A stretch of DNA of 7,525 nt, taken from positions 1-7,525 of the forward strand of contig JASLGD010000196.1 in the NCBI GenBank assembly GCA_030150305.1. Direction: 5' to 3'. Shown here piece by piece: positions 1 through 5,726 of this stretch. Every line of letters starts with the position of its first letter. The stretch's first letter is position 1. The notes beneath the pieces are model-generated. The model was not told the DNA's origin, searched no databases, and saw nothing but the letters and a program-made list of their open reading frames with translations. The stretch comes from Caldimonas sp. Its GTDB lineage: Bacteria; Pseudomonadota; Gammaproteobacteria; Burkholderiales; Burkholderiaceae_C. The translations under genes were made by a program, and so were the position numbers.

Positions 1-624
1 ATGCCCGACCAGGGCCGCATCCGCGAGATCCGCGAGCCCATCGTCACGGTGCACCTGTACATGCCGCAGGAGTACGTCGGCCCGGTCATGACGTTGGCCA
101 ACCAGAAGCGCGGCGAGCAGAAGAACATGGCCTACCACGGCCGTCAGGTGCTCATCACCTACGAGATGCCGCTCGCCGAGATCGTCCTCGACTTCTTCGA
201 CAAGCTAAAAAGTGTCTCGCGCGGCTATGCGTCGATGGACTACGAGTTCAAGGAATACCGCGCCGCCGACGTCGTCAAGGTCGACATCCTGCTCAACGGC
301 GACAAGGTCGACGCGCTCGCGATCATCGTCCACCGCAGCCAGGCCCAGTTTCGCGCGCGCGCGATCGTCGCCAAGATGCGCGAGCTGATCGCGCGGCAGA
401 TGTACGACGTCGCAGTGCAGGCGGCGATCGGGGCCAACATCATCGCGCGTGAGACAATCAAGGCGCTGCGCAAGAACGTGATCGCCAAGTGCTACGGCGG
501 CGACATCACGCGCAAGAAGAAGCTCCTCGAAAAACAAAAGGCCGGCAAGAAGCGCATGAAGCAGATCGGCTCCGTCGAGGTGCCGCAGGAAGCGTTCCTG
601 GCCATCCTGCAGGTGGAAGACTGA
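1..624 (+). CDS. lepA: Elongation factor 4 (LepA), C-terminal part; 5' end outside window
   Basis: This is a GTPase-family translation factor that acts on the ribosome and is implicated in back-translocation and 30S assembly. Only the last 207 residues are visible, about a third of the usual length near 600. The ATG at base 1 is an internal methionine, because the text following it (REPIVTVHLYMPQEYVG) aligns with mid-protein LepA. The GTPase domain lies outside the window. Visible are the EF-G-V-like part (about residues 12-90, with RGYASMDYEF) and the LepA-specific C-terminal domain (about 95-207). The latter includes the hallmark basic block at residues 160-190 (NVIAKCYGGDITRKKK, then KKRMKQIG) and the ending QEAFLAILQVED. 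The TGA stop shares its A with the ATG of lepB. A small A-rich patch at 204-213 (CTA AAA AGT) uses codons rare elsewhere here but keeps the conserved LKSVSRGYAS text. The identity is near certain. Confidence 0.98.
   Translation: MPDQGRIREIREPIVTVHLYMPQEYVGPVMTLANQKRGEQKNMAYHGRQVLITYEMPLAEIVLDFFDKLKSVSRGYASMDYEFKEYRAADVVKVDILLNGDKVDALAIIVHRSQAQFRARAIVAKMRELIARQMYDVAVQAAIGANIIARETIKALRKNVIAKCYGGDITRKKKLLEKQKAGKKRMKQIGSVEVPQEAFLAILQVED
612..619 (+). promoter_or_regulatory. Shine-Dalgarno-like site of lepB inside the lepA end
   Basis: The purine-rich AGGTGGAA (612-619 region) lies inside the last lepA codons and ends 4-5 bases before the ATG at 624. With the TGATG stop/start overlap, it supports the lepB start at 624 rather than an earlier one in that frame, which would overlap lepA by more than 100 bases. 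Confidence 0.6.
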
Positions 625-1601
625 TGGGATTGCTCACCGCGGCGCTCTACGCGTGCCTCGCCGTCTATGGCCTGGGCTGGTACTTCAACCGCTGGTCGGG
701 CAACTTCTCCCTCCTGCTCTTCATCCTGACGGTCGTCACGTTCCTGTACTGGCTCGCCGAGCGCTTCTACTTCGCGCCGCGCCGGCTCGCCGCGGTGGCG
801 ACCTTCGAGCAGCAGGACGCGGCGCGGCGCGAGAGCCTGGCGCGCCAGGGCATCACCCGCGTCGACGACAACGTCGCCGCGACGCGCCAGGCGCTGCTGC
901 TGCAGCCGTGGTGGCTCGACTGGACCGCCGGGCTCTTCCCGGTCATCCTCGTCGTCTTTCTCCTGCGCTCGTTCCTCTTCGAGCCGTTCAAGATCCCGTC
1001 CGGGTCGATGATGCCGACGCTGCTCGTCGGCGACCTCATCCTCGTCAACAAGTTCCACTACGGGATCCGGCTCCCGGTGATCAACAAGAAGATCATCGCC
1101 AACCACGACCCCGCGCGCGGCGACGTGATGGTGTTCCGGTTCCCCAAGGATCCGAGCACCGACTACATCAAGCGCGTCGTCGGCCTGCCTGGCGACGAGG
1201 TCGTGTTCCGCAACCAGCAGCTCTTCCTCAACGGCCAGCAGGTGCCGACCACGCCGCTGCCGCCGCCCGGCTTCTACGACGAAGAAGCACGTCGTTACTC
1301 GCCCGAGTTCATCGAGAAGCTCGGCGATGTCGAGCACAGGATCCTCATTAATCCTCAGTCTGCGCAGTTTTGGAAAAGCCAGGAGGACAACCAGTTTCCT
1401 TTCCGTGAGAACTGCCGCTACAGTGCCGACGGCGTCACCTGCAAGGTGCCGCCGGGCAACTACTTCATGATGGGCGACAACCGGGACAACTCGCTCGATT
1501 CGCGCTACTGGGGCTTCGTCCCCGACCAGAACATCGTCGGCAAGGCATTCCTGATCTGGATGAACTTCGGCGATCTGAAGCGGATCGGGTCGTTTCGGTA
1601 A
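624..1601 (+). CDS. lepB: Signal peptidase I (leader peptidase)
   Basis: This is the inner-membrane serine protease (family S26) that removes signal peptides from exported proteins on the periplasmic face. The protein has 325 residues. Box B is IPSGSMMPTLLVGD, with the expected nucleophile Ser128. Box D is DYIKRVVGLPGD, with the expected general base Lys183. Box E is GDNRDNSLDSRYWGFVP (284-300). Cys264 and Cys273 sit where the E. coli enzyme has its disulfide. Three hydrophobic stretches are visible (about 3-20, 28-46 and 101-118). The basic stretch after the second fits a cytoplasmic loop, so the topology may be N-in with three passes, against two passes in E. coli; that is my inference. Codons 240-263 fall in a low-G+C patch in the variable beta domain. 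The gene overlaps lepA by one base, and lepA-lepB pairing is the rule in proteobacteria. Confidence 0.97.
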   Translation: MGLLTAALYACLAVYGLGWYFNRWSGNFSLLLFILTVVTFLYWLAERFYFAPRRLAAVATFEQQDAARRESLARQGITRVDDNVAATRQALLLQPWWLDWTAGLFPVILVVFLLRSFLFEPFKIPSGSMMPTLLVGDLILVNKFHYGIRLPVINKKIIANHDPARGDVMVFRFPKDPSTDYIKRVVGLPGDEVVFRNQQLFLNGQQVPTTPLPPPGFYDEEARRYSPEFIEKLGDVEHRILINPQSAQFWKSQEDNQFPFRENCRYSADGVTCKVPPGNYFMMGDNRDNSLDSRYWGFVPDQNIVGKAFLIWMNFGDLKRIGSFR

Positions 1602-1617
1602 GGCGGCAGCCGTCGCC

Positions 1618-1634
1618 GGAGAGGCGGGAAGGGG
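1618..1634 (+). promoter_or_regulatory. Strong purine-rich ribosome binding site of the DUF4845 gene
   Basis: The spacer after lepB carries a long purine run (GGAGAGGCGGGAAGGGG) ending three bases before the ATG at 1638. It is the richest Shine-Dalgarno-like tract in the window and fixes the start of the small membrane protein. A weak hairpin (GGCG at 1602-1605 with CGCC at 1614-1617) precedes it; without a T-run I do not call it a terminator. Confidence 0.6.
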
Positions 1635-1637
1635 CGG

Positions 1638-1994
1638 ATGATCGGCAACGCAGGCCGCCAGCGCGGCGTCACCCTGTTCGGGCTCCTGTTCTGGGCCGTC
1701 ATCGTCGGCTTCCTGGCGCTCATCGGCATGCGAGTGCTGCCAGCGGTCAACGAATACTTCACCATCAAGCGGACGGTCAACAAGATCGCCACCGAGGGCT
1801 CGACGGTCGCCGAGATCCGGAGTGCCTTCGACAGGCAGAAGGACATCGAGTACTCGATCGTCTCCATCACCTCGAAGGACCTTGTCATCACCAAGGAAAA
1901 CGAGAAGGTGGTCGTATCCTTCGCGTACGACAAGGAAGTGGAACTTGTGAAGCCCGTCTTCCTTCTCATCAAGTTCGAGGGCCGGTCGAACTAG
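1638..1994 (+). CDS. Small single-pass membrane protein, DUF4845 type
   Basis: This 118-residue protein has no established function. It has a short basic N-terminus (about residues 1-9) and one hydrophobic helix (about 12-31: TLFGLLFWAVIVGFLALIG). The rest is a hydrophilic, presumably periplasmic domain rich in Lys, Glu and Val. The start RQRGVTLFGLL resembles a type IV prepilin leader (G followed by a hydrophobic residue, then TL), but the Glu expected at +5 is a Gly, so processing by prepilin peptidase is doubtful. Size, the N-terminal motif and the position between lepB and rnc match the DUF4845 family as I remember it from beta- and gammaproteobacteria. It follows lepB by 36 bases with a strong ribosome binding site. 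The 3' half (1861-1980) is only about 51% G+C by hand count, well below the genes to its right. Confidence 0.85.
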   Translation: MIGNAGRQRGVTLFGLLFWAVIVGFLALIGMRVLPAVNEYFTIKRTVNKIATEGSTVAEIRSAFDRQKDIEYSIVSITSKDLVITKENEKVVVSFAYDKEVELVKPVFLLIKFEGRSN

Positions 1995-1999
1995 CGTCG

Positions 2000-2024
2000 C
2001 GGCCCGTCGTTTTGCCCGGAGCCG
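2000..2024 (+). promoter_or_regulatory. Possible hairpin covering the rnc ribosome binding site
   Basis: In the 40-base spacer before rnc, CGGC (2000-2003) can pair with GCCG (2021-2024), and CCG (2004-2006) with CGG (2017-2019), with A2020 bulged and a ten-base loop. The only Shine-Dalgarno-like sequence for rnc, GGAG at 2018-2021, lies in the 3' arm. The stem is seen in the sequence; a regulatory role is inferred. It is much shorter than a typical RNase III substrate. Confidence 0.3.
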
Positions 2025-2034
2025 TTTCTCACGC

Positions 2035-2739
2035 ATGGATCCCCGCCTCGTCGCTCTCCAGCAGCGCATCGGCCACCGCTTCAGCGACCCCGCTCTCCTC
2101 GAACGGGCGCTCACCCACCGAAGCTTCGGCGCCGACCACAACGAGCGCCTCGAATTCCTCGGCGATGCCGTCCTCAGCCTCGTCGTCTCGAGCCTGCTCT
2201 TCGATCGCCTCGGCGACTCCGACGAGGGCGACCTGACGCGGGTGCGCGCGCATCTCGTCCGCGAGGACAGCCTCTACCGCGCCGCGCTCCAGCTCGGCTT
2301 GCCCGAGTCGCTGCGCCTCGGCGAAGGCGAGGCGCGTGGCGGCGGCGCGATGCGCTCGTCGATCCTCGCCGATGCGCTCGAGGCGCTGATCGGCGCGACC
2401 TTCCTCGACGGCGGCCTGCAGGCGGCGCGTCGGCTCGTCCATACCCTGTTCGGCGAGGTCATCGAGACGACCGAGGTCGGCAGCTGGGCGAAGGACGCCA
2501 AGACCGAGCTGCAGGAGTGGCTGCAGGCCCGCCGCATCCCGGTGCCGACCTACCGCATCCTCGCGACCCGCGGCCAGGCGCATGCACAGACGTTCGAGGT
2601 CGAGTGCGCGGTGCCAGCGCTGAGCCTGCAGGAGACCGGCGAGGGCAAGTCGCGCCGCGCCGCCGAGCAGGAAGCGGCCCGCCGCATGCTCGACGCGCTG
2701 CGCGCGAGCGACCAGCCGGGGAGCCCGCTGCGGTCCTGA
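2035..2739 (+). CDS. rnc: Ribonuclease III
   Basis: This endonuclease cuts double-stranded RNA, including the 30S rRNA precursor and some mRNA leaders, and works as a homodimer. The protein has 234 residues, the usual size (about 226 in E. coli). The catalytic domain (about 1-148) holds the family signature HNERLEFLGDAVLS (35-48). The expected metal-binding acidic residues are Glu37/Glu40, Asp44, Asp113 and Glu116, the last two within SSILADALEALIG. A double-stranded RNA-binding domain follows (about 154-223), ending in the typical basic GKSRRAAEQEAARRMLDAL helix. The ATG at 2035 is the only sensible start: the protein begins with the usual RIGHRFSDPALLERALTHRS text soon after. Its GGAG is 13 bases upstream, which is far. 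The gene follows the DUF4845 gene by 40 bases and overlaps era by one base, so the two are likely translated in a coupled way, as rnc-era are in many proteobacteria. Confidence 0.98.
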   Translation: MDPRLVALQQRIGHRFSDPALLERALTHRSFGADHNERLEFLGDAVLSLVVSSLLFDRLGDSDEGDLTRVRAHLVREDSLYRAALQLGLPESLRLGEGEARGGGAMRSSILADALEALIGATFLDGGLQAARRLVHTLFGEVIETTEVGSWAKDAKTELQEWLQARRIPVPTYRILATRGQAHAQTFEVECAVPALSLQETGEGKSRRAAEQEAARRMLDALRASDQPGSPLRS

Positions 2740-3644
2740 TGGCGAGCGACGCGCCGGCGCCTGCTCGGCAGCGCTGCGGCCTGGTCGCGATCGTCGGCCG
2801 TCCCAACGTCGGCAAGTCGACGCTGATCAACGCGCTCGTCGCGCAGAAGATCAGCATCACGTCGAACAAGGCGCAGACGACCCGGCACCGGATCACCGGC
2901 GTTCGCACCGTCGGCTCGAGCCAGTTCGTCTTCGTCGACACGCCCGGCTTCCAGACGCGGCACGCCGCGGCGCTGAACCGGTCGCTGAACCGAGCGGTCA
3001 CCGGCACGCTCGCCGACGTCGACGTCGTCCTCCTCGTCGTCGAAGCCGGCAAGTGGGGCGCGCAGGACGCCGCGGTCCTCGCGCTCGTCGACCCGGCCAA
3101 GCCCGTGCTCCTCGTCGCCAACAAGCTCGACCTCGTCGGTCGCCGCGGCGATCTCGCGCCGTGGCTGCAGCAGATGCAGGGGCGGTATGCGTTCGCCGAG
3201 TTCGTGCCGATGAGCGCGACGCGTCGCGCCGACGTCGACCGGCTGCTCGCGATCGTCGAGCCGTACCTGCCCGAGCAGCCGTGGTTGTACGCCGAGGACG
3301 CGCTCACCGACCGCAGCGACCGCTTCCTCGCCGCCGAGGTCGTCCGCGAGAAGCTCTTTCGCCTGACCGGCGACGAGCTGCCGTACACCTCGACGGTCGT
3401 CGTCGACCGCTTCGAAGAGGAGGGCGGGCTGCGCCGCATCGCGGCGACGATCGTCGTCGAGCGCGAAGCGCACAAGGGGATGGTGATCGGCGCCGGCGGC
3501 GAACGGTTGAAGCGGATCGGCGCCGAGGCGCGCCACGAGCTCGAGCAACTCTACGATGCACGCGTGTTCCTCGAGCTCTGGGTCAAGGTGCGCAGCGGCT
3601 GGGCCGACGACGAAGCGCACCTGCGCTCGTACGGCTATGAGTAG
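2739..3644 (+). CDS. era: GTPase Era, 16S rRNA-binding ribosome assembly factor
   Basis: Era is a small GTPase that binds the 3' end of 16S rRNA through a KH domain and assists 30S maturation; it is usually essential. The protein has 301 residues, the same as in E. coli. G1 is GRPNVGKS (20-27); the switch I region has TTRHR (47-51); G3 is DTPG (67-70); G4 is NKLD (128-131); G5 is MSA (158-160). The C-terminal type II KH domain covers about 205-290. Its GxxG loop reads GAGG (251-254), followed by ERLKRIG, so the lysine seen in the E. coli loop is absent; I recall similar text in other betaproteobacteria. The start at 2739 shares one base with the rnc stop (TGATG). A GGGGAG tract about 15 bases upstream is too far to act well alone, which suggests that ribosomes finishing rnc restart here. 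Confidence 0.98.
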   Translation: MASDAPAPARQRCGLVAIVGRPNVGKSTLINALVAQKISITSNKAQTTRHRITGVRTVGSSQFVFVDTPGFQTRHAAALNRSLNRAVTGTLADVDVVLLVVEAGKWGAQDAAVLALVDPAKPVLLVANKLDLVGRRGDLAPWLQQMQGRYAFAEFVPMSATRRADVDRLLAIVEPYLPEQPWLYAEDALTDRSDRFLAAEVVREKLFRLTGDELPYTSTVVVDRFEEEGGLRRIAATIVVEREAHKGMVIGAGGERLKRIGAEARHELEQLYDARVFLELWVKVRSGWADDEAHLRSYGYE

Positions 3645-3687
3645 GCCGCCGCAGCGGCCGACGCGCGCTCGCCGCAGCGCCCGCTGA
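3637..3687 (+). other. Bridging mini-frame between era and recO (16 codons), speculative
   Basis: An ATG inside the last codons of era (out of its frame) opens a frame for MSRPPQRPTRARRSAR and stops at TGA 3685-3687, two bases before the recO ATG at 3690. It fills the era-recO gap almost exactly. No clear ribosome binding site stands before it, and Arg-rich text is what G+C-rich noncoding DNA tends to give, so it may be chance. It could still carry ribosomes from era to recO without making a useful peptide. Confidence 0.2.
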
Positions 3688-3689
3688 AG

Positions 3690-4466
3690 ATGGCGAGCCG
3701 TGCCGCGCGCCACGCGCAGCTGCAGGCGTACGTCCTGCACCGCTACGACTGGAGCGAGTCGAGCGTCATCCTCGATCTGCTGACGCGCGAGCAAGGGCGG
3801 ATCGCGGTCGCCGCGAAGGGTGCGAAGCGGCCGTTCTCGCAGTTGCGCAGCGTCCTGCTGCCCTTCCAGCGTCTGCACGTCTCGCTCGGCCGCGAGCCGC
3901 CCGGCGACGAATCGCGCGAGGTGCACACGCTGCGCGCCGCCGACTGGGCGGGCGGCCACGCGATGCTGACGGGCCCGGCGCTCTTCAGCGGCTTCTACGT
4001 CAACGAGCTGCTGATGAAGCTGCTCGCGCGCCACGACCCGCATCCGAAGCTGTTCGACGCCTACGGCGAGACCGTCGCCGCGCTCGGCGGCGCCGACGAG
4101 GCGGCGACGCAGACGGCGTTGCGGGCGTTCGAGATCGTGCTGCTGCGCGAGATCGGGCTGCTCCCCGACCTCGCGACCGAGACGGCGACGCGGCGGCCGG
4201 TGAGCGCGGCGCACCGGTACCTCGTGGTCGCCGACTCGGGCGTCGTCGCGGCCGACGAAGGCCGCGATGCCACCGCGAGCGGCGCCACCCTCGCGGCGCT
4301 CGAAGGTGCGCTCGCGACCGGCGACCTGCGTGCGCTGCAACGCGCCGCGAGCGCCGCGCTCGCCGAGCTGCGGCCGCTGTTGCGCGCGCAGCTTCACTAT
4401 CATCTCGGCACTTCGCAGCTGCGCACGCGCCAGGTGATGATCGAAGCGCAGGCGCTCGACCGATGA
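3690..4466 (+). CDS. recO: DNA repair protein RecO
   Basis: RecO, with RecR (and RecF), loads RecA onto SSB-coated single-stranded DNA in gap repair and anneals complementary strands. The protein has 258 residues, slightly longer than the roughly 240 of E. coli. An N-terminal OB-fold covers about residues 10-90, with AYVLHRYDWSESSVILDLLT and AAKGAKRPFSQLRSVLLPF. A helical C-terminal part carries YVNELLMKLLARHDPHPKLF (103-122) and RAFEIVLLREIGLLPDL (145-161). The protein contains no cysteine, so the zinc-binding site of some RecO proteins is missing, as expected for this branch of bacteria. The ATG at 3690 is chosen because conserved text begins about 12 codons later; the ribosome binding site is poor (GAAG directly abutting). 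The stop overlaps the pdxJ start by four bases (ATGA). Sequence conservation in this family is low, so I rely partly on gene order. Confidence 0.93.
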   Translation: MASRAARHAQLQAYVLHRYDWSESSVILDLLTREQGRIAVAAKGAKRPFSQLRSVLLPFQRLHVSLGREPPGDESREVHTLRAADWAGGHAMLTGPALFSGFYVNELLMKLLARHDPHPKLFDAYGETVAALGGADEAATQTALRAFEIVLLREIGLLPDLATETATRRPVSAAHRYLVVADSGVVAADEGRDATASGATLAALEGALATGDLRALQRAASAALAELRPLLRAQLHYHLGTSQLRTRQVMIEAQALDR

Positions 4467-5248
4467 ACCCCCTCGTCACGACCGGAAGCGATTCGCGCCG
4501 CGCGACGACCGCGCTTTCGGTCAACGTCAACAAGATCGCGCTGCTGCGCAACCAGCGCGCGCTCGCGATCCCGAGCGTCGTCGGCCTGTCGCGGATCGCG
4601 CTCGAAGCCGGCGCGAACGGCATCACCGTGCATCCGCGGCCCGACGAGCGCCACATCCGCGCCGCCGATGTCGATGCGCTCGCGGCGCTGCTCGCCGATT
4701 GGCCCGATGCCGAGTTCAACATCGAGGGCAACCCGTTCCACAACCTGATGGCGCTGGTCCGCGCGACGCGCCCCGACCAGTGCACCTTCGTTCCCGACGC
4801 CGTCGGCCAGTCGACGTCGGACCACGGCTTCGACCTCGCTCGCGACGGCGAGCGGCTGGCGCCGCTGATCGCCGAGGTGCGCGCGCTCGGCGTGCGCGTC
4901 AGCGTCTTCATGGACGCCGATCCCGCCGCGATGGAGCGGGCGCGCGCGGTCGGCGCCGATCGGGTCGAGCTCTACACCGAGCCGTACGCGGCGGCGTTCG
5001 GGACCGCGGGCGAGGGCGCCGAGCTGGCGCGCTTTCGCGCCGCGGCGGAGGCGGCGCAGCGCGCCGGGCTCGGCGTCAACGCCGGCCACGATCTCAACCG
5101 CGACAACCTCGCCGCGTTCCTGGCCGCGGTGCCGGGGGTGCTCGAGGTCTCGATCGGCCATGCCCTGATCGCCGATGCGCTCGAGCTCGGCATGGCCGAG
5201 ACCGTGCGCGCGTACCGCCGTGCGATCGAGCTGGCGCAGGCGCGATGA
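4463..5248 (+). CDS. pdxJ: Pyridoxine 5'-phosphate synthase, Asn-Lys subgroup
   Basis: PdxJ is a cytosolic TIM-barrel enzyme that condenses 1-deoxyxylulose 5-phosphate with 3-amino-2-oxopropyl phosphate to make pyridoxine 5'-phosphate, the last ring-forming step of the DXP-dependent vitamin B6 route. The protein has 261 residues. Visible family text: LSVNVNKIALLRNQR (18-32), GITVHPRPDERHI (53-65, with His57, Arg59 and His64), EFNIEGNP (84-91, with Glu88), FVPD (109-112), VELYTEPYA (168-176), GVNAGHDL (204-211, with His209) and SIGHALI (230-236). The expected catalytic histidines and glutamate are therefore present. The usual proteobacterial VNIDH and HLREDRRHI are replaced by VNVNK and HPRPDERHI, a version I associate with Bacteroidetes and some Xanthomonas-like proteins. 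The start overlaps the recO stop (ATGA); 17 residues precede the first conserved strand, somewhat longer than normal. Confidence 0.95.
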   Translation: MNPLVTTGSDSRRATTALSVNVNKIALLRNQRALAIPSVVGLSRIALEAGANGITVHPRPDERHIRAADVDALAALLADWPDAEFNIEGNPFHNLMALVRATRPDQCTFVPDAVGQSTSDHGFDLARDGERLAPLIAEVRALGVRVSVFMDADPAAMERARAVGADRVELYTEPYAAAFGTAGEGAELARFRAAAEAAQRAGLGVNAGHDLNRDNLAAFLAAVPGVLEVSIGHALIADALELGMAETVRAYRRAIELAQAR

Positions 5249-5328
5249 GACGCCCCGACACGTCCGGCGATCGCTCAAGGCGCAGCGGCCGAGCAGCGTC
5301 CATCCGCGTGCGCGGCGGACGACGATGA
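5245..5328 (+). other. Bridging mini-frame between pdxJ and acpS (27 codons), speculative
   Basis: ATGA at 5245 contains the pdxJ stop and opens a 27-codon frame; its TGA (5326-5328) overlaps the acpS ATG (5325-5327), again as ATGA. The frame thus fills the 76-base gap with four-base overlaps on both sides. The product would start MRRPDTSGDRSRRSGR and has 10 arginines in 27 residues. Several codons (AGA, AGG, CGA three times, TCA, GGA) are unlike those of the real genes here, which argues against a selected protein. A translational relay, or chance, is more likely than a functional peptide. Confidence 0.25.
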
Positions 5329-5726
5329 TCTACGGCGTCGGCACCGACATCTGCGACGTCCGCCGCATCCGCGGCGTGCTCGCGCGCCGTGGCGAGGCGT
5401 TCGCCGAGCGCGTCCTCGGCGCGCACGAGATCGAGGTCTACCGCGAGCGCCGCGCGCAGCTCGAGGAGCGCGGCGTGCGCTACCTGGCGACGCGGTTCTC
5501 CGCCAAGGAGGCGTTCTCGAAGGCGATCGGCCTCGGCATGCGAATGCCGATGACGTGGCGCCGCTGCGAGATCGCCAAGCGCTCGTCGGGCAAGCCCGAG
5601 ATCCGGCTGCACGGCGCGCTCGCCGAGTGGTTCGCGGCGCGCGGCCTGACCGCGCACGTCAGCGTCACCGACGAGGCCGACTACGCCGCGAGCTTCGTCG
5701 TCGTCGAGCAGGAACCAGCGCAATGA
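5325..5726 (+). CDS. acpS: Holo-[acyl-carrier-protein] synthase
   Basis: AcpS moves the 4'-phosphopantetheine group from coenzyme A onto a serine of apo-ACP, which activates fatty-acid synthesis. It acts as a trimer in the cytosol with magnesium. The protein has 133 residues (126 in E. coli). The N-terminal motif MIYGVGTDICDVRRI contains the metal-binding Asp8. The second motif, RFSAKEAFSKAIG (57-69), contains Glu62. The ending DYAASFVVVEQ matches the last strand of the fold. The frame is open further upstream, but the conserved beta strand begins at the ATG at 5325, so the longer version is rejected. No obvious ribosome binding site precedes this ATG, so coupling to upstream translation is plausible. 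The stop overlaps the nagZ start by four bases. The pdxJ-acpS order is common in proteobacteria. Confidence 0.95.
   Translation: MIYGVGTDICDVRRIRGVLARRGEAFAERVLGAHEIEVYRERRAQLEERGVRYLATRFSAKEAFSKAIGLGMRMPMTWRRCEIAKRSSGKPEIRLHGALAEWFAARGLTAHVSVTDEADYAASFVVVEQEPAQ
5709..5714 (+). promoter_or_regulatory. Ribosome binding site of nagZ within acpS
   Basis: CAGGAA sits eight bases before the nagZ ATG at 5723, inside the last acpS codons. Together with the ATGA overlap and the fact that conserved NagZ text begins within a few codons, it fixes the start at 5723 and excludes the longer open frame that begins near 5555. Confidence 0.6.

Noticed and set aside
1..3. ATG at base 1 as a true start of a short protein
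   Set aside because: The following residues align with the middle of LepA, so the gene begins outside the window.
204..213. Possible ribosomal slippage site in lepA (CTA AAA AGT)
   Set aside because: Only five A in a row and no X-XXY-YYZ heptamer in frame; the normal frame encodes conserved LepA text on both sides.
492..2141. Long open frame of 549 codons on the minus strand opposite lepB and the DUF4845 gene
   Set aside because: It is a mirror of real genes in G+C-rich DNA. Its translation is rich in Arg, Asp and Glu with no recognisable domain, while the plus strand encodes clear families.
2550..4403. 617-codon minus-strand frame opposite rnc, era and recO
   Set aside because: Same cause: a low-complexity Arg/Ala/Glu product that crosses three well-identified plus-strand genes.
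5175..5324. Extended N-terminus for AcpS
   Set aside because: The extra 50 residues are Arg-rich, overlap pdxJ and have no match in the family; conserved AcpS text starts at the ATG at 5325.
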